From Gemmatimonadales bacterium (lineage in GTDB: Bacteria; Gemmatimonadota; Gemmatimonadetes; Palauibacterales; Palauibacteraceae): a DNA stretch of 64,000 nucleotides. The position numbers and the translations under genes were made by a program. Shown here one piece after another: positions 48,295 to 57,123 of the stretch. The notes under the pieces were generated by a model, which was not told the origin of the DNA, did no database searches, and saw nothing but the letters and a program-made list of their open reading frames with translations. Position 1 is the stretch's first letter; the number at the start of each line of letters is the position of its first letter. The stretch is from assembly GCA_009840115.1 (NCBI GenBank), contig VXOJ01000036.1:1-64000 (forward strand), written 5' to 3'.

Positions 48295-49839
48295 TTGAAC
48301 CAGGACCAGTCGGAGCCCGCGGCGGGAACGGCCCCACCGCAGCCGGAGGCGCTCGAGCCCCTTTCGGGCGCGATCGAGCGGGGGCGCCACCTCGCACTCA
48401 TCGCCGCCGAGGGGGCGGGCCTCGCGCCGCTCTACGCGGCCGCCGCCGTGCGGGATCTTGCCGCCGGCGAGGCGGGGGCGCGCGCGTTCGTGCTCACGGC
48501 CACCGGGGACCGCGCGCGGCGCTGCGCGGCGGGCATGCATGCCGCCGCCCGGGCCGCCGGGTACGAGGTCGTCGTCGCGCCGGGCGCCGCGGGCGGGGCG
48601 GTGGCGCGGGCGCCGATCCTCGTCGGGCCTCCGGCCGTCCTGCTGGAGGGCGTGCGAAGGGGCGACATCCCGGCCGCGGCGCTGTGCACCCTGGTCCTCG
48701 ATGACGTGCGTGCGCTCGAGCCGGCGCGGGCGGCCGTCGAGGCCGTGGTGCAGGCCTCGGGCGACGGGGCCCGTCGGATCGCGACGACCCACGCCCGGGA
48801 TGCGGGGTTCGACGAGCTGATCGAGCGCTGGCTCCCGCGCGCGCGCCGGTGGCCGAACGAACTGTTCGCCGAGCCGCGGGCCGGGGAGTCGGAGGCGGGC
48901 GGCGCGACGGGCATTGCGATCGCGGTCGCGAGCCGGGCGACGCGCGAGGGCCGGCTGGCCCGCCTGGCCGAGTTGCTTCGCGACCTCACGCGAGCCGACG
49001 CGGCGGCCGCCGTCAGCGTCGAGACGGCCCCCGACGCGGTCGCGGATGTGAGCACCGCGCTCTCGCTGGCCGGGCTGCGCGTCGCCGGGTCCGAGGAAGC
49101 CGGCGCGGACGAGGCCGACAGCGGCGCGGCGGTGCGGGTCGGGGCGTGGGGCGAGGTCGACCCCGCCGCCCATGCCGTCGCGTTCGAACTTCCGCCGACG
49201 CCGGAACCCCTCGCCCGCGCGGCCGCCGCCGAACGCTGCTACGCCATCGTCGACTCGCTGCACGAACGGCAGCTCGAGCTGACGGCGTTGCGGGCCCGGC
49301 TGCGGGCCGCCCCTCTGGCCGACCGCGCCGACCCCGCGCTCCTGGACGACGTGGCCGCCTTCCGCGCCCGCGTCGCCGACGCGCTCGAGCAGCAGGATCT
49401 CGCGGCCGGCGCGCTCCTCCTCGCCCCGCTCATCCAGGAGCACGGCGCCGCGCGCGTGGCGGCCGCCCTCGCCGGACTCCTCCGGGCGGCGGACCGGCCG
49501 GCTGCCGGGGCCCGGGAGGCCGCACCCGGCGACGCACCGTCCGGCGACACCGCGGCCGCGCCGCCCGACAGGAGCGCCCGGCGCGCGACTCGCCCCACGT
49601 GGACCAAGGTCTTCGTCGGCGTCGGCAAGCGCGACGGCGCGGGCCCCGGGGACCTCGTCGGCGCGATCACCGGCGAAACCTCCGTTGCGGGCGGACAGAT
49701 CGGACGCATTGACATCCGGCAGAACTTCACCCTCGTCGATGTCGATTCGCTGGCCGCCGACGCCGTAGTCCGCGGCCTCGACGGCAGCCGCATCAAGGGG
49801 CGCCAGGTCGTCGCGCGCCTGGATCGCGGGGCGCGATGA
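48295..49839 (+). CDS. Degenerate DEAD-box-like protein with DbpA-type RNA-binding domain
   Basis: A 514-residue protein whose last 78 residues (437-514, TKVFVGVGKRDG ... ARLDRGAR) match the DbpA C-terminal RNA-binding domain, which recognises 23S rRNA hairpin 92 in known DbpA. The preceding part resembles a DEAD-box helicase core: APILVGPPAVLLEGVRRG (about 106-123, like motif Ib), LVLDDVRAL (133-141, motif II position), RRIATTHAR (about 160-168, motif III position). However, the Walker A position reads AAEGAGLAP, without GKT, so it likely lacks ATPase activity. TTG start at 48295 is tentative. Its stop overlaps the channel gene by 4 bp. Confidence 0.75.
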   Translation: MNQDQSEPAAGTAPPQPEALEPLSGAIERGRHLALIAAEGAGLAPLYAAAAVRDLAAGEAGARAFVLTATGDRARRCAAGMHAAARAAGYEVVVAPGAAGGAVARAPILVGPPAVLLEGVRRGDIPAAALCTLVLDDVRALEPARAAVEAVVQASGDGARRIATTHARDAGFDELIERWLPRARRWPNELFAEPRAGESEAGGATGIAIAVASRATREGRLARLAELLRDLTRADAAAAVSVETAPDAVADVSTALSLAGLRVAGSEEAGADEADSGAAVRVGAWGEVDPAAHAVAFELPPTPEPLARAAAAERCYAIVDSLHERQLELTALRARLRAAPLADRADPALLDDVAAFRARVADALEQQDLAAGALLLAPLIQEHGAARVAAALAGLLRAADRPAAGAREAAPGDAPSGDTAAAPPDRSARRATRPTWTKVFVGVGKRDGAGPGDLVGAITGETSVAGGQIGRIDIRQNFTLVDVDSLAADAVVRGLDGSRIKGRQVVARLDRGAR

Positions 49840-50900
49840 GTCGGATGGGCCTCGTGCGGCGCCTGTTCGACTTCAGCCGGTTCGAAGGCCGCCTCCTCGG
49901 GGCCGTCGTCTTCACGGTGAGTCTCACGCTCATCGGGACGATCGGCTTCGCCCTCATGCCCGAATACAACCTGTCCGACGCGTTCTTCATGACCGTGATC
50001 ACGGTCTCGGCGGTCGGATACGGCGAAATCCGGACGCTCACGGACGGCGGCCGCATCTTCGCGAGCTTCATGATCGCGGGCGGCATCGTCACGCTCGCGA
50101 TCTGGTTCGCCCTCATCACCGCCACGCTCGTCGAGATGGACCTGACCCAGTCACTCAAGAGACGAAGAACGATGAACAGGATCGACCGCCGCAGGGACCA
50201 CGTGATCCTGTGCGGGGCGGGCCGCACCGGCCTGGCTGCGCTGAAGAGGCTCGCCACGCGCGGGACCCCGTACGTCGCCATCGAACGCGACCCCGCGCAG
50301 ATCGAGGAGGCACGCCGGATCGACCCCGACGCGCTGGTCATCGAAGGGGATGCGACCGCTGACGACGCGCTCGTGGCGGCGGGGATCGAGCGGGCGCGCG
50401 GGCTCATCGCCTCGCTGAGCGCGGACACCGACAACGCATTCGTGTGTCTGGCGGCGCGCGAACTGAACCCGGACTTGACGATCGTGGGGCGGGCGCGTTC
50501 CGAGGATGCGGTGAGCAAGCTCAAGAAGGCCGGCGCCGACCGCGTCGTCTCCCCCAACTCGACGGGCGGCATCCAGATGGCCTCGCTCGTCCTGCGGCCC
50601 GACCTCACGCTCTTCGTCGACTTCGACACCCCCGGCGACGCCGGCGGCATGGGCCTTCTTCTGGAGCAGGTGTCCGTGCCGGAGTCCTCCGAGGTCGCGG
50701 GACTCACCCTAGCCGAGGCGAAGATCCAGGCCAGAACCGGCCTGCTCGTCGTCGCGATCCGGCGCGGACGCGAAGCGGGCGATGACGCGGAGGGGTTCGT
50801 CTACAACCCGGGGTCGCAGGAGAAGCTGCGGGCCGGCGACGATCTCGTGGTGCTCGGACCTCGGTCCAGCTTCGACGAACTGCGCGACGTCCTGAGCTGA
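49836..50900 (+). CDS. Potassium channel with RCK (TrkA-N) domain
   Basis: A 354-residue ion-channel protein: two transmembrane helices (about 20-42 and 75-100) around the selectivity filter TVSAVGYGE (56-64), then a cytoplasmic RCK domain with Rossmann GAGRTG at 127-132 and a C-terminal TrkA-C domain (about 270-350). It gates potassium flux in response to ligands. ATG at 49836 overlaps the pseudo-helicase stop (ATGA), implying coupled translation. No other potassium transport genes are adjacent. Confidence 0.9.
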   Translation: MSRMGLVRRLFDFSRFEGRLLGAVVFTVSLTLIGTIGFALMPEYNLSDAFFMTVITVSAVGYGEIRTLTDGGRIFASFMIAGGIVTLAIWFALITATLVEMDLTQSLKRRRTMNRIDRRRDHVILCGAGRTGLAALKRLATRGTPYVAIERDPAQIEEARRIDPDALVIEGDATADDALVAAGIERARGLIASLSADTDNAFVCLAARELNPDLTIVGRARSEDAVSKLKKAGADRVVSPNSTGGIQMASLVLRPDLTLFVDFDTPGDAGGMGLLLEQVSVPESSEVAGLTLAEAKIQARTGLLVVAIRRGREAGDDAEGFVYNPGSQEKLRAGDDLVVLGPRSSFDELRDVLS

Positions 50901-50922
50901 CCTCCGAAGCCGGGCCCGCCGC

Positions 50923-52422
50923 TCAGAGCTTCTCGGGATTCTCCTGGAAGAAGGGCCGCCACTTCTCCTCGGGCGAGGGCGGCGTGAGGAGGCTCACGAC
51001 GATCAGCAGTCCGAGCGAGATGAGGACGCCGGGGATCACGATGTAGTCGCTGGAGGCGAAGTCGAACGCGGTCCCCCCGATCGTGGCGGTGAAGTTCACC
51101 CCGAACCGGGACAGGAGCGCGATCCCCACGATGCTCCCGAGTCCGCCCGCGATACACGCCACCCCTCCCTGCGGCGTCACGCGGCGCCAGAGGAAGGCCG
51201 CGAGGAGCGCCGGCGTGAGGCTCGCCCCGACGAGCGAGTAGGCGTAGAGCGCCATCGCGAGCACGGTATCGAACTGCGTCAGCAACACGAGGCCCAGCCC
51301 GCCGAACAGGACGACGCAGAGGCGCTGCAACGCCAGCTTCCGCCCCTCGCTCGCGTCCGGATCCACGAAGCGTTCGTAGAGGTCCCGGCTCACGTTCGTC
51401 GAGGGCACGAGCAGAAACGTGTTGCCCGTCGAGAGCACGATGGCGACCGCCGCGGCGAGGAGGATCGCGCCCCCGACGATCGGCAGGCCGTTAGCGGCGA
51501 TGTGAAGGATGATCGTCTCCGACGCGGCGCGGCCGACCAGCGACACCTGCTCCGGGTCCGCGAGTTCCGGGAAGACGGCGCGGCCCACGATCGCGATCAG
51601 GGCCAGCGTCGTCTCGATGAAGACGACGCCGAGGAACATGCCGACCACGGCCTTCTTGGCCGACCCCGCGTCCTTTGCCGAGAAGAACTTCTGGTACATC
51701 CCGCTCTCGCCCAGGATGAGCAGGAAGGTGGGCATCGCGACGCCGATGACCCAGAGCACGTTGTGTCCCCCGAGCACCGTGAGATGCTGCTCCGGCAGTG
51801 CGGCCGCGATCTCGCCGACCCCGCCGTTCGAGAACACGAGATACGGGAGGCCGATGACGATGCCGAGGGTGATGATGATCCCGTTCAGGAGATCGACGGA
51901 GACGATGGACACCATTCCGGCGAGCGCCGTGAACGCCACGATCGTGACGCAGGTGATGATCATCCCTGTCGTGGGAGAGATCGCGCCGTCGGTGACGATG
52001 CTCAGGATCCAGCCGCCGCCCCGGAACTGATATGCGGCGATCGTGACGTAGGCGAGGATGATCGCGACCGTGCCGAGGATGCGCGCCGCCGCGTTGTAGC
52101 GCTGTTCGAGCAGGTCCGGGACGGTGTACTTCGCGATCGAGCGCACGCGGGGCGCGAGGTAGAAGGCGACGAGGAGGCCGACCCAGGCGCCGAAGGAGAA
52201 CCACAGCTCCGCGATCCCCGTGCGGTAGGCCAGCCCGGCCCCGCCGAAGAGCGACCCCGACCCGATCCAGGTGCAGATGAGCGTCCCCACGAGGAGCGCC
52301 ACTGGCACGTTCCGGCCCGCCACCATGAAGTCCGCGTGGCTCTTGATCTGCCTGGAGCGCCACACGCCGATCCCGATGAGGATGAGCGGGTAGCCGAAGA
52401 CGGCGATCGTCAGCAGGTCCAT
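50923..52422 (-). CDS. Sodium:solute symporter family protein
   Basis: A 499-residue SSS-family transporter with about 13 transmembrane helices. It has RQIKSHADFMVAGRNVP at the N-terminus, a GSGSLFGGAG loop, and LLEQRYNAAARILG. The substrate cannot be told from sequence. ATG at 52422, 3 bp from the PspA-like gene that precedes it in transcription; the pair is probably an operon. Confidence 0.9.
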   Translation of the reverse strand: MDLLTIAVFGYPLILIGIGVWRSRQIKSHADFMVAGRNVPVALLVGTLICTWIGSGSLFGGAGLAYRTGIAELWFSFGAWVGLLVAFYLAPRVRSIAKYTVPDLLEQRYNAAARILGTVAIILAYVTIAAYQFRGGGWILSIVTDGAISPTTGMIITCVTIVAFTALAGMVSIVSVDLLNGIIITLGIVIGLPYLVFSNGGVGEIAAALPEQHLTVLGGHNVLWVIGVAMPTFLLILGESGMYQKFFSAKDAGSAKKAVVGMFLGVVFIETTLALIAIVGRAVFPELADPEQVSLVGRAASETIILHIAANGLPIVGGAILLAAAVAIVLSTGNTFLLVPSTNVSRDLYERFVDPDASEGRKLALQRLCVVLFGGLGLVLLTQFDTVLAMALYAYSLVGASLTPALLAAFLWRRVTPQGGVACIAGGLGSIVGIALLSRFGVNFTATIGGTAFDFASSDYIVIPGVLISLGLLIVVSLLTPPSPEEKWRPFFQENPEKL

Positions 52423-52425
52423 CCG

Positions 52426-53094
52426 CTACTCCCCTTTCGACATGCGACGCTTCAACTCCTCGAGCATCGCGTCCGCCCGCGCCTCCCGCAGTTCCCGCTC
52501 GGCCACGAAGTCCCGCTCCGGCGCCCCGGCCATCGGGTCGAGCGCCTCGTCCACCTGGCGGCGCGCGTCGTCGAGGTCGCTGCTTCCCTCCATCTTCTCG
52601 GCCATGCGGTCGAACGCATCCACCGAGTCGAACCGGTCGGCGGAGTGCTGGATCGCCTGCGCGCGCCGTTGCTGCACGCTGAGCGAATCCCGCCGCGCCA
52701 TGGCGCTCTTCAACTGTTCCGCGCCCTGCGCCGCCTCGGCCTTCTGCTGCTGGAGTTCGGCTTGCGTCCCCTCGGCCTTGAGGACGAGCACCTCGAGCCG
52801 CTGGCGGTGCCGCGCCGCGAAGCGGTTCGCGACCTCGACCGTCTCCGCATCCCCGATCTCGGCCGCCTTCGCCGCCCGCCGCTCGGCGACCCGGGCCGCC
52901 TCCCCCTCCCGGTCGGCCTGGCGCACCTGCGACTCGAGCAGCCCCTCGAGTTCGGAGATCCGCGCCCGCGTATTGACGAGTTCCTGGCGCATGGCGCGGA
53001 TGACGCGGTCGATGTCGTCCTCGGACGCCCCGGGCTGCTTCGCCTCCATCCGGTCGAGCGCTTCGTCGACCATCTGCCTGAGTTTTCTGAACAT
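52426..53094 (-). CDS. PspA/IM30-like coiled-coil protein
   Basis: A 222-residue alpha-helical protein beginning MFRKLRQMVDEALDRME and consisting mostly of long charged heptads, compatible with the PspA/IM30 membrane-stress family, though it is not a strong full-length match. No catalytic motif is present. It is the first gene of a unit with the symporter, and may respond to membrane stress caused by transport (inference). Confidence 0.6.
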   Translation of the reverse strand: MFRKLRQMVDEALDRMEAKQPGASEDDIDRVIRAMRQELVNTRARISELEGLLESQVRQADREGEAARVAERRAAKAAEIGDAETVEVANRFAARHRQRLEVLVLKAEGTQAELQQQKAEAAQGAEQLKSAMARRDSLSVQQRRAQAIQHSADRFDSVDAFDRMAEKMEGSSDLDDARRQVDEALDPMAGAPERDFVAERELREARADAMLEELKRRMSKGE

Positions 53095-53104
53095 GGCCCC
53101 GCGT

Positions 53105-53149
53105 CTAGTGTAGCTCGGTGACTCGTGGGTTTGTGCGACAGTACACTAG
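53105..53149. promoter_or_regulatory. Inverted repeat before copA
   Basis: CTAGTGTA at 53105-53112 is inverted as TACACTAG at 53142-53149 (perfect 8-bp arms, 29-nt spacer); with two mismatches the arms extend to 12 bp. It lies between divergent pspA-like and copper-ATPase genes, 63 bp before the copA start. It could be a regulator site; TACA/TGTA half-sites are used by BlaI/CopY-type repressors, but this arrangement differs. Confidence 0.45.
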
Positions 53150-53211
53150 CAGCCCCCGGCAAAACGCCGCCACCGCCGGGGAAGGGGTCTCACGCCCAGG
53201 GCGGCGGAAGG

Positions 53212-55503
53212 ATGATGATGGACGGATCGACCGGCACACCGACCCCCGCGCGGAGGACCTATCGGATCGCGGGCATGCACTGCTCGGCCTGCGTGGGCTC
53301 CGTGGAGAAGAGCCTCAACGCGGTGGACGGCGTGGAAGCGTCGGTGAGCCTGCCGGCCGAGTCCGCGACGCTGACGCTGACCCGGGACGTGGCGTTCGAG
53401 GAACTCGCCGCGGCCGTCGAAGGGGCCGGATACGAGATCGAACCCATCGCGGACGTGGACCGGGGCGAGGCCGAGCGCTCGCGCCTGGCGGAGGCGGAAG
53501 CCCGCTCGCGCGAGGCGTGGAGAACCATGTGGACCGCGTGGGCGCTCACGGTCCCGGCCATGGTGTGGATGCTGCCGGAGATGTTCGCGGGCCTGCGCTG
53601 GCCGTCGCCTCTCGTCTTCGATCTCGGCGTCACGCTGCTCGGAGCCGCCGTCCTCGCCGGGCCGGGGGGACCGACGCTGCGCAGCGCGTGGCGTTCGGCG
53701 CGCGGCCGCACGCCGAACATGGACGTCCTCATCGCGCTCGGAGCCGGCGTCTCCGTGCTCACGGGGGTGTGGGCGGTCCTGCACGTCCTCGGGTTCGCCC
53801 CGATGATCATGAACTTCGCGCCGGTGGGCGCGATGATCGCCGCCATCCACCTCACGGGTCGCTACGTGGAGGCGAAGGCGCGCGGCCGTTCCTCGTCCGC
53901 GATCCAGGCCCTGCTTTCGCTCGAGGCGCCCGCCGCCCGGGTCGAGCGGGAGGGCGCGCAACTCGAGATCCCGACGCGCGACGTCGCGGTGGGCGATGTG
54001 ATGATCATCCGCCCGGGCGAGAAGATTCCCACGGACGGCATCGTCCTCGAGGGGCGGAGCGCGGTCGACGAGTCGCTCGCGACGGGCGAGTCGATTCCGG
54101 TCGAGAAGGAACCGGGGTCCTCCGTCCTCGGGTCGACGGTGAATCACTCCGGCGCGCTCCGGGTGCGGGCGACGGGCGTGGGCGAGGACACCTTCCTGTC
54201 CAACGTTATCCGTCTCGTGGAGGAGGCGCAGGCGAGCAAGGTCCCGATCCAGGAGTTCGCGGACCGGGTGACGGCCATCTTCGTGCCCGTCATCCTCGTC
54301 GTCGCACTGGCGGCCTTCGCGGGCTGGTTCGTCGTGCCCGGAATCTTCACGGAGGCCGCGCGCTGGGCGTCGGGGTTCATCCCGTGGGTGAACCCGGAAC
54401 TGGGCCGCCTCTCGCTCGCGCTCTACGCCGCGGTCGCGGTGCTCGTCATCGCCTGCCCCTGCGCGCTCGGGCTCGCCACCCCCACGGCGCTCATGGTCGG
54501 GACCGGTCTCGGCGCGACGCGCGGCGTCCTCATCCGGGACGGAGCCGCCGTCCAGACGCTGGACCGGGCGGACACGCTCGTCTTCGACAAGACCGGCACC
54601 CTCACCCGCGGCGCCCCCCGGGTGGTCGAGATCTTCGCGGCCGGCGAAGCAGCCGAGGGGCGCGTACTCGCACTCGCGGCCGCGGTGGAGGACGCGTCGG
54701 AGCATCCGCTCGCCCGCGCCGTCGTCGAAGAGGCGCGCGGGCGCGGCATCGCCTTCTCCCGGGCGGGCGGCGTGGAGGCCCGGGTCGGGATGGGCATCGT
54801 CGGCGAGGTCGATGGCCAGCGGGTCTCCGTGGGGAGCGCGCGGCTGCTGCGCGAGGAGGGCATCCCGGAGGAAGACATCGCCGACGTAGAGCGGCGTTTC
54901 CGCGACGCCGCGCGCACGGTCGCCTGGGTGGCCGCCGGCGGGCGGCTGCTCGGCGCGATCGCGATCGCCGATCCGGTGAAGGAGGACGCGCGGGAAACCC
55001 TGCTCGAGCTGAGCCGACGCGGCTTCCGGACCGTGATGCTGACCGGCGATCATGAAGCCGTGGCGGCCGCCGTCGCCGAGCATCTCGGCATCGACGACTT
55101 CCGGGCCGGGCTGCTCCCCGCCGACAAGGTCGAGGCCGTGCGGCAACTCCGCGCGGAGGGCCGCACCGTGGCCTTCGTGGGCGACGGAATCAACGACGCC
55201 CCCGCGCTCAAGGCGGCGGACGTCGGCATCGCCGTGGGGACCGGCACCGACATCGCGATCGAAGCCGCGGACATCACCCTCGTCCAGGGAGATCTGCGCT
55301 CCGTGGTGCGCGCGACGAAGCTCGCCCGCGCCACCTTCCGCAAGATCCGCGAGAACCTCTTCTGGGCCTACGTCTACAACGTCGTCGCGATCCCGGTCGC
55401 CTTCCTCGGCCTCCTCCACCCCGTGCTCGCGGAGGCCGCGATGGCGCTGAGTTCGATCTCCGTCGTCACGAACGCGAACCGCCTCCGCCGCGCGCGCCTG
55501 TAG
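53212..55503 (+). CDS. copA: Copper-translocating P1B-type ATPase
   Basis: Heavy-metal-exporting ATPase, 763 residues: one N-terminal HMA domain with GMHCSACVG (Cys24, Cys27), eight predicted transmembrane helices, the metal-binding CPC at 415-417, the phosphorylated Asp459 in DKTGTLT, TGES in the actuator, HP of the nucleotide domain (SEHPLARA) and GDGINDAPAL. The CPC motif and HMA domain fit Cu(I) export. The ATG at 53212 (one of three in a row) follows GGCGGAAGG; a longer frame starting at 53125 would lack a plausible ribosome site. Confidence 0.93.
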   Translation: MMMDGSTGTPTPARRTYRIAGMHCSACVGSVEKSLNAVDGVEASVSLPAESATLTLTRDVAFEELAAAVEGAGYEIEPIADVDRGEAERSRLAEAEARSREAWRTMWTAWALTVPAMVWMLPEMFAGLRWPSPLVFDLGVTLLGAAVLAGPGGPTLRSAWRSARGRTPNMDVLIALGAGVSVLTGVWAVLHVLGFAPMIMNFAPVGAMIAAIHLTGRYVEAKARGRSSSAIQALLSLEAPAARVEREGAQLEIPTRDVAVGDVMIIRPGEKIPTDGIVLEGRSAVDESLATGESIPVEKEPGSSVLGSTVNHSGALRVRATGVGEDTFLSNVIRLVEEAQASKVPIQEFADRVTAIFVPVILVVALAAFAGWFVVPGIFTEAARWASGFIPWVNPELGRLSLALYAAVAVLVIACPCALGLATPTALMVGTGLGATRGVLIRDGAAVQTLDRADTLVFDKTGTLTRGAPRVVEIFAAGEAAEGRVLALAAAVEDASEHPLARAVVEEARGRGIAFSRAGGVEARVGMGIVGEVDGQRVSVGSARLLREEGIPEEDIADVERRFRDAARTVAWVAAGGRLLGAIAIADPVKEDARETLLELSRRGFRTVMLTGDHEAVAAAVAEHLGIDDFRAGLLPADKVEAVRQLRAEGRTVAFVGDGINDAPALKAADVGIAVGTGTDIAIEAADITLVQGDLRSVVRATKLARATFRKIRENLFWAYVYNVVAIPVAFLGLLHPVLAEAAMALSSISVVTNANRLRRARL

Positions 55504-55583
55504 CGACGTTGCCTTCGTCCCTGCCGGGGCGCATCATAGGCGCCGGTTCGACGGTTCATCCGGTTTCTTCCGAGAGAGGTTCG

Positions 55584-55925
55584 ATGGCCTCACGCTGGGT
55601 CGGTCTCGCGCTGGGACTCTGGTTCCTGGGCGCCCCGTTCATCTGGGGATACCCGTTCGGTTTCCTGTGGTGGCACAGCGTGGTACTCGGCGGTTCCATC
55701 CTCGTCGTCACCATCACCTTCAACCTCGGCATCAACCGGATCAGCGGCTGGGGACTCATCGCCCTCGGCGCCTACAGCATGCTGTCGCCCTTCATCCACG
55801 GGTATCTCGCCAACGCGCAGGCCTTTTTCAACGACCTCATGTTCGGCGTCATCACCGTGGGCACCGGCGCCGCGATGGGCGGGGCGGGGATCGAACACTC
55901 CGACGAGGCCCCCAGCACCGCCTGA
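55584..55925 (+). CDS. SPW-repeat membrane protein
   Basis: A 113-residue integral membrane protein with four predicted helices. It has W-V-G-L-A-L-G-L-W and LGAPFIWGY in the first half and LGAYSMLSPFIHGY later, resembling SPW repeats. The function is unknown. ATG at 55584 has GAGAGAGG upstream. It follows copA by 80 bp and may be cotranscribed. Confidence 0.65.
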   Translation: MASRWVGLALGLWFLGAPFIWGYPFGFLWWHSVVLGGSILVVTITFNLGINRISGWGLIALGAYSMLSPFIHGYLANAQAFFNDLMFGVITVGTGAAMGGAGIEHSDEAPSTA

Positions 55926-55936
55926 CCCCGGCGGTG

Positions 55937-56209
55937 TCAGTTGTCGCAGCGGCGTAGATCGCGGCCGGACCGGTCTTCTTGCTCGAGGACGAGGAGGACC
56001 CGGGCCTGACGCGCCTCCGAGACTACGACGCGCGGGGTTGGCGACGCGAAGCCTCCGCAGTCGGCCCGCACCTGGTACGAGCCGGGCGGCAGGTCCTCCA
56101 TCGCGAAGCGGCCGGCAGCGTCGGTCACGACCCGGACATCGGTGCCGACGGCGGAACCTCTCCCCCCATCTGCGCCATCCAGTCGGACCACAGGATGATG
56201 ACTCCGCAC
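55937..56209 (-). pseudogene. Remnant of carboxypeptidase-regulatory-like domain
   Basis: A 90-residue frame containing the second half of a CarboxypepD_reg-like beta-sandwich: VVTDAAGRFAMEDLPPGSYQVRADCGGF. It lacks the usual first strand region and overlaps the end of the next gene in another frame by 85 bp, so it looks like a truncated or frame-shifted remnant rather than a complete gene. A short functional gene cannot be excluded. Confidence 0.45.
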
Positions 56210-57000
56210 CTCATCGTGTGATCGCTAGAGGCGAAAAGGGGGATCGGAGACGATGTCGGGTACAGTTCGGCGGCGCCCAGGTCCGCCACGGACAGCTCGT
56301 CCAGCAGTTGCTCGGCCGGCTCCACGGTGGACCGGTGCGTACCGGCCGGATTGATCGACGCCGGCTTGCTGGTCCCCCGGCCGTCGACTGTTCCGATAAG
56401 TATCCGGTCGTACCACACCTGCACCTTGGGACAGCGGGACAGGGGCGCCCGCATCTGCAGGTTGGACACGAAGTGAGACAACCGGGTGACGCCCGCGCTT
56501 CGCGTTCGGATCCACTCCGGCTCGAAGTACGTGCCCCAGCCCTCCTCCAGCCGGTCGTAGAAGCCCGTCTCGACTAGGCGGAGCGGTCGGCCCTCGACGT
56601 CTACCTCCAGCGGCGCCACCTGGACCGGGTCCAGCGACAGCCGCACATCGAGCGGCACCGCCCCGTCAGGCCCCACCTCCAGCGGCACGCTGTACGCGGC
56701 GAACCCGATACGCCGCACGCCGAGCACGTACTCGCCCGGCACGATGCCATCGAAGGCGAAGGCGCCGCCGGGGCCGGTGACGGTCTCCGCGACCACGACA
56801 TCCCCTCCCGCCAGCCGTACCGCGGCGCCCTCGACGGGGGCGCCCGTGTCCTCGGCGCGGACCACGCCCGCCACCCGGCCCGACTCCTGCCCCGCCACCG
56901 TCACCGGCCACGCGACACTCAGGGCGAACGCCACGAACGCCAAGCGCCGCGTCACGCCTCGCCCGCACGACCGCGCGCAGCCTGTCGCGGTGGCGCCCAT
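56125..57000 (-). CDS. Secreted carboxypeptidase-regulatory / plug-domain protein
   Basis: A 291-residue exported protein: signal peptide (to about residue 35, ending in VAGQ), a CarboxypepD_reg domain (about 40-115) with V-x-G-V-V-x-A-E-D-T-G-A-P-V and a GGAFAFDGIVPGEYVLGVRRIGF core read as separate motifs, and a TonB-plug-like C-terminus ending in MRCGVIILWSDW. This architecture is common in Gemmatimonadota, often linked with TonB systems. ATG at 57000 is preceded by GGAGGGAGG. The C-terminus past the CGVIILW motif may be shifted compared with relatives. Confidence 0.7.
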   Translation of the reverse strand: MGATATGCARSCGRGVTRRLAFVAFALSVAWPVTVAGQESGRVAGVVRAEDTGAPVEGAAVRLAGGDVVVAETVTGPGGAFAFDGIVPGEYVLGVRRIGFAAYSVPLEVGPDGAVPLDVRLSLDPVQVAPLEVDVEGRPLRLVETGFYDRLEEGWGTYFEPEWIRTRSAGVTRLSHFVSNLQMRAPLSRCPKVQVWYDRILIGTVDGRGTSKPASINPAGTHRSTVEPAEQLLDELSVADLGAAELYPTSSPIPLFASSDHTMRCGVIILWSDWMAQMGGEVPPSAPMSGS

Positions 57001-57123
57001 CGTCCAACCTCCCTCCGAGTAGCCCGCAACTTCCGCTTCCTCCCCCACTCCGGATCGGAATCTGACGCCTGCGGGCGGGTGGTGCGAGCACCGCCGGACC
57101 CCACGTTCCCGCGGGAACGTCTC

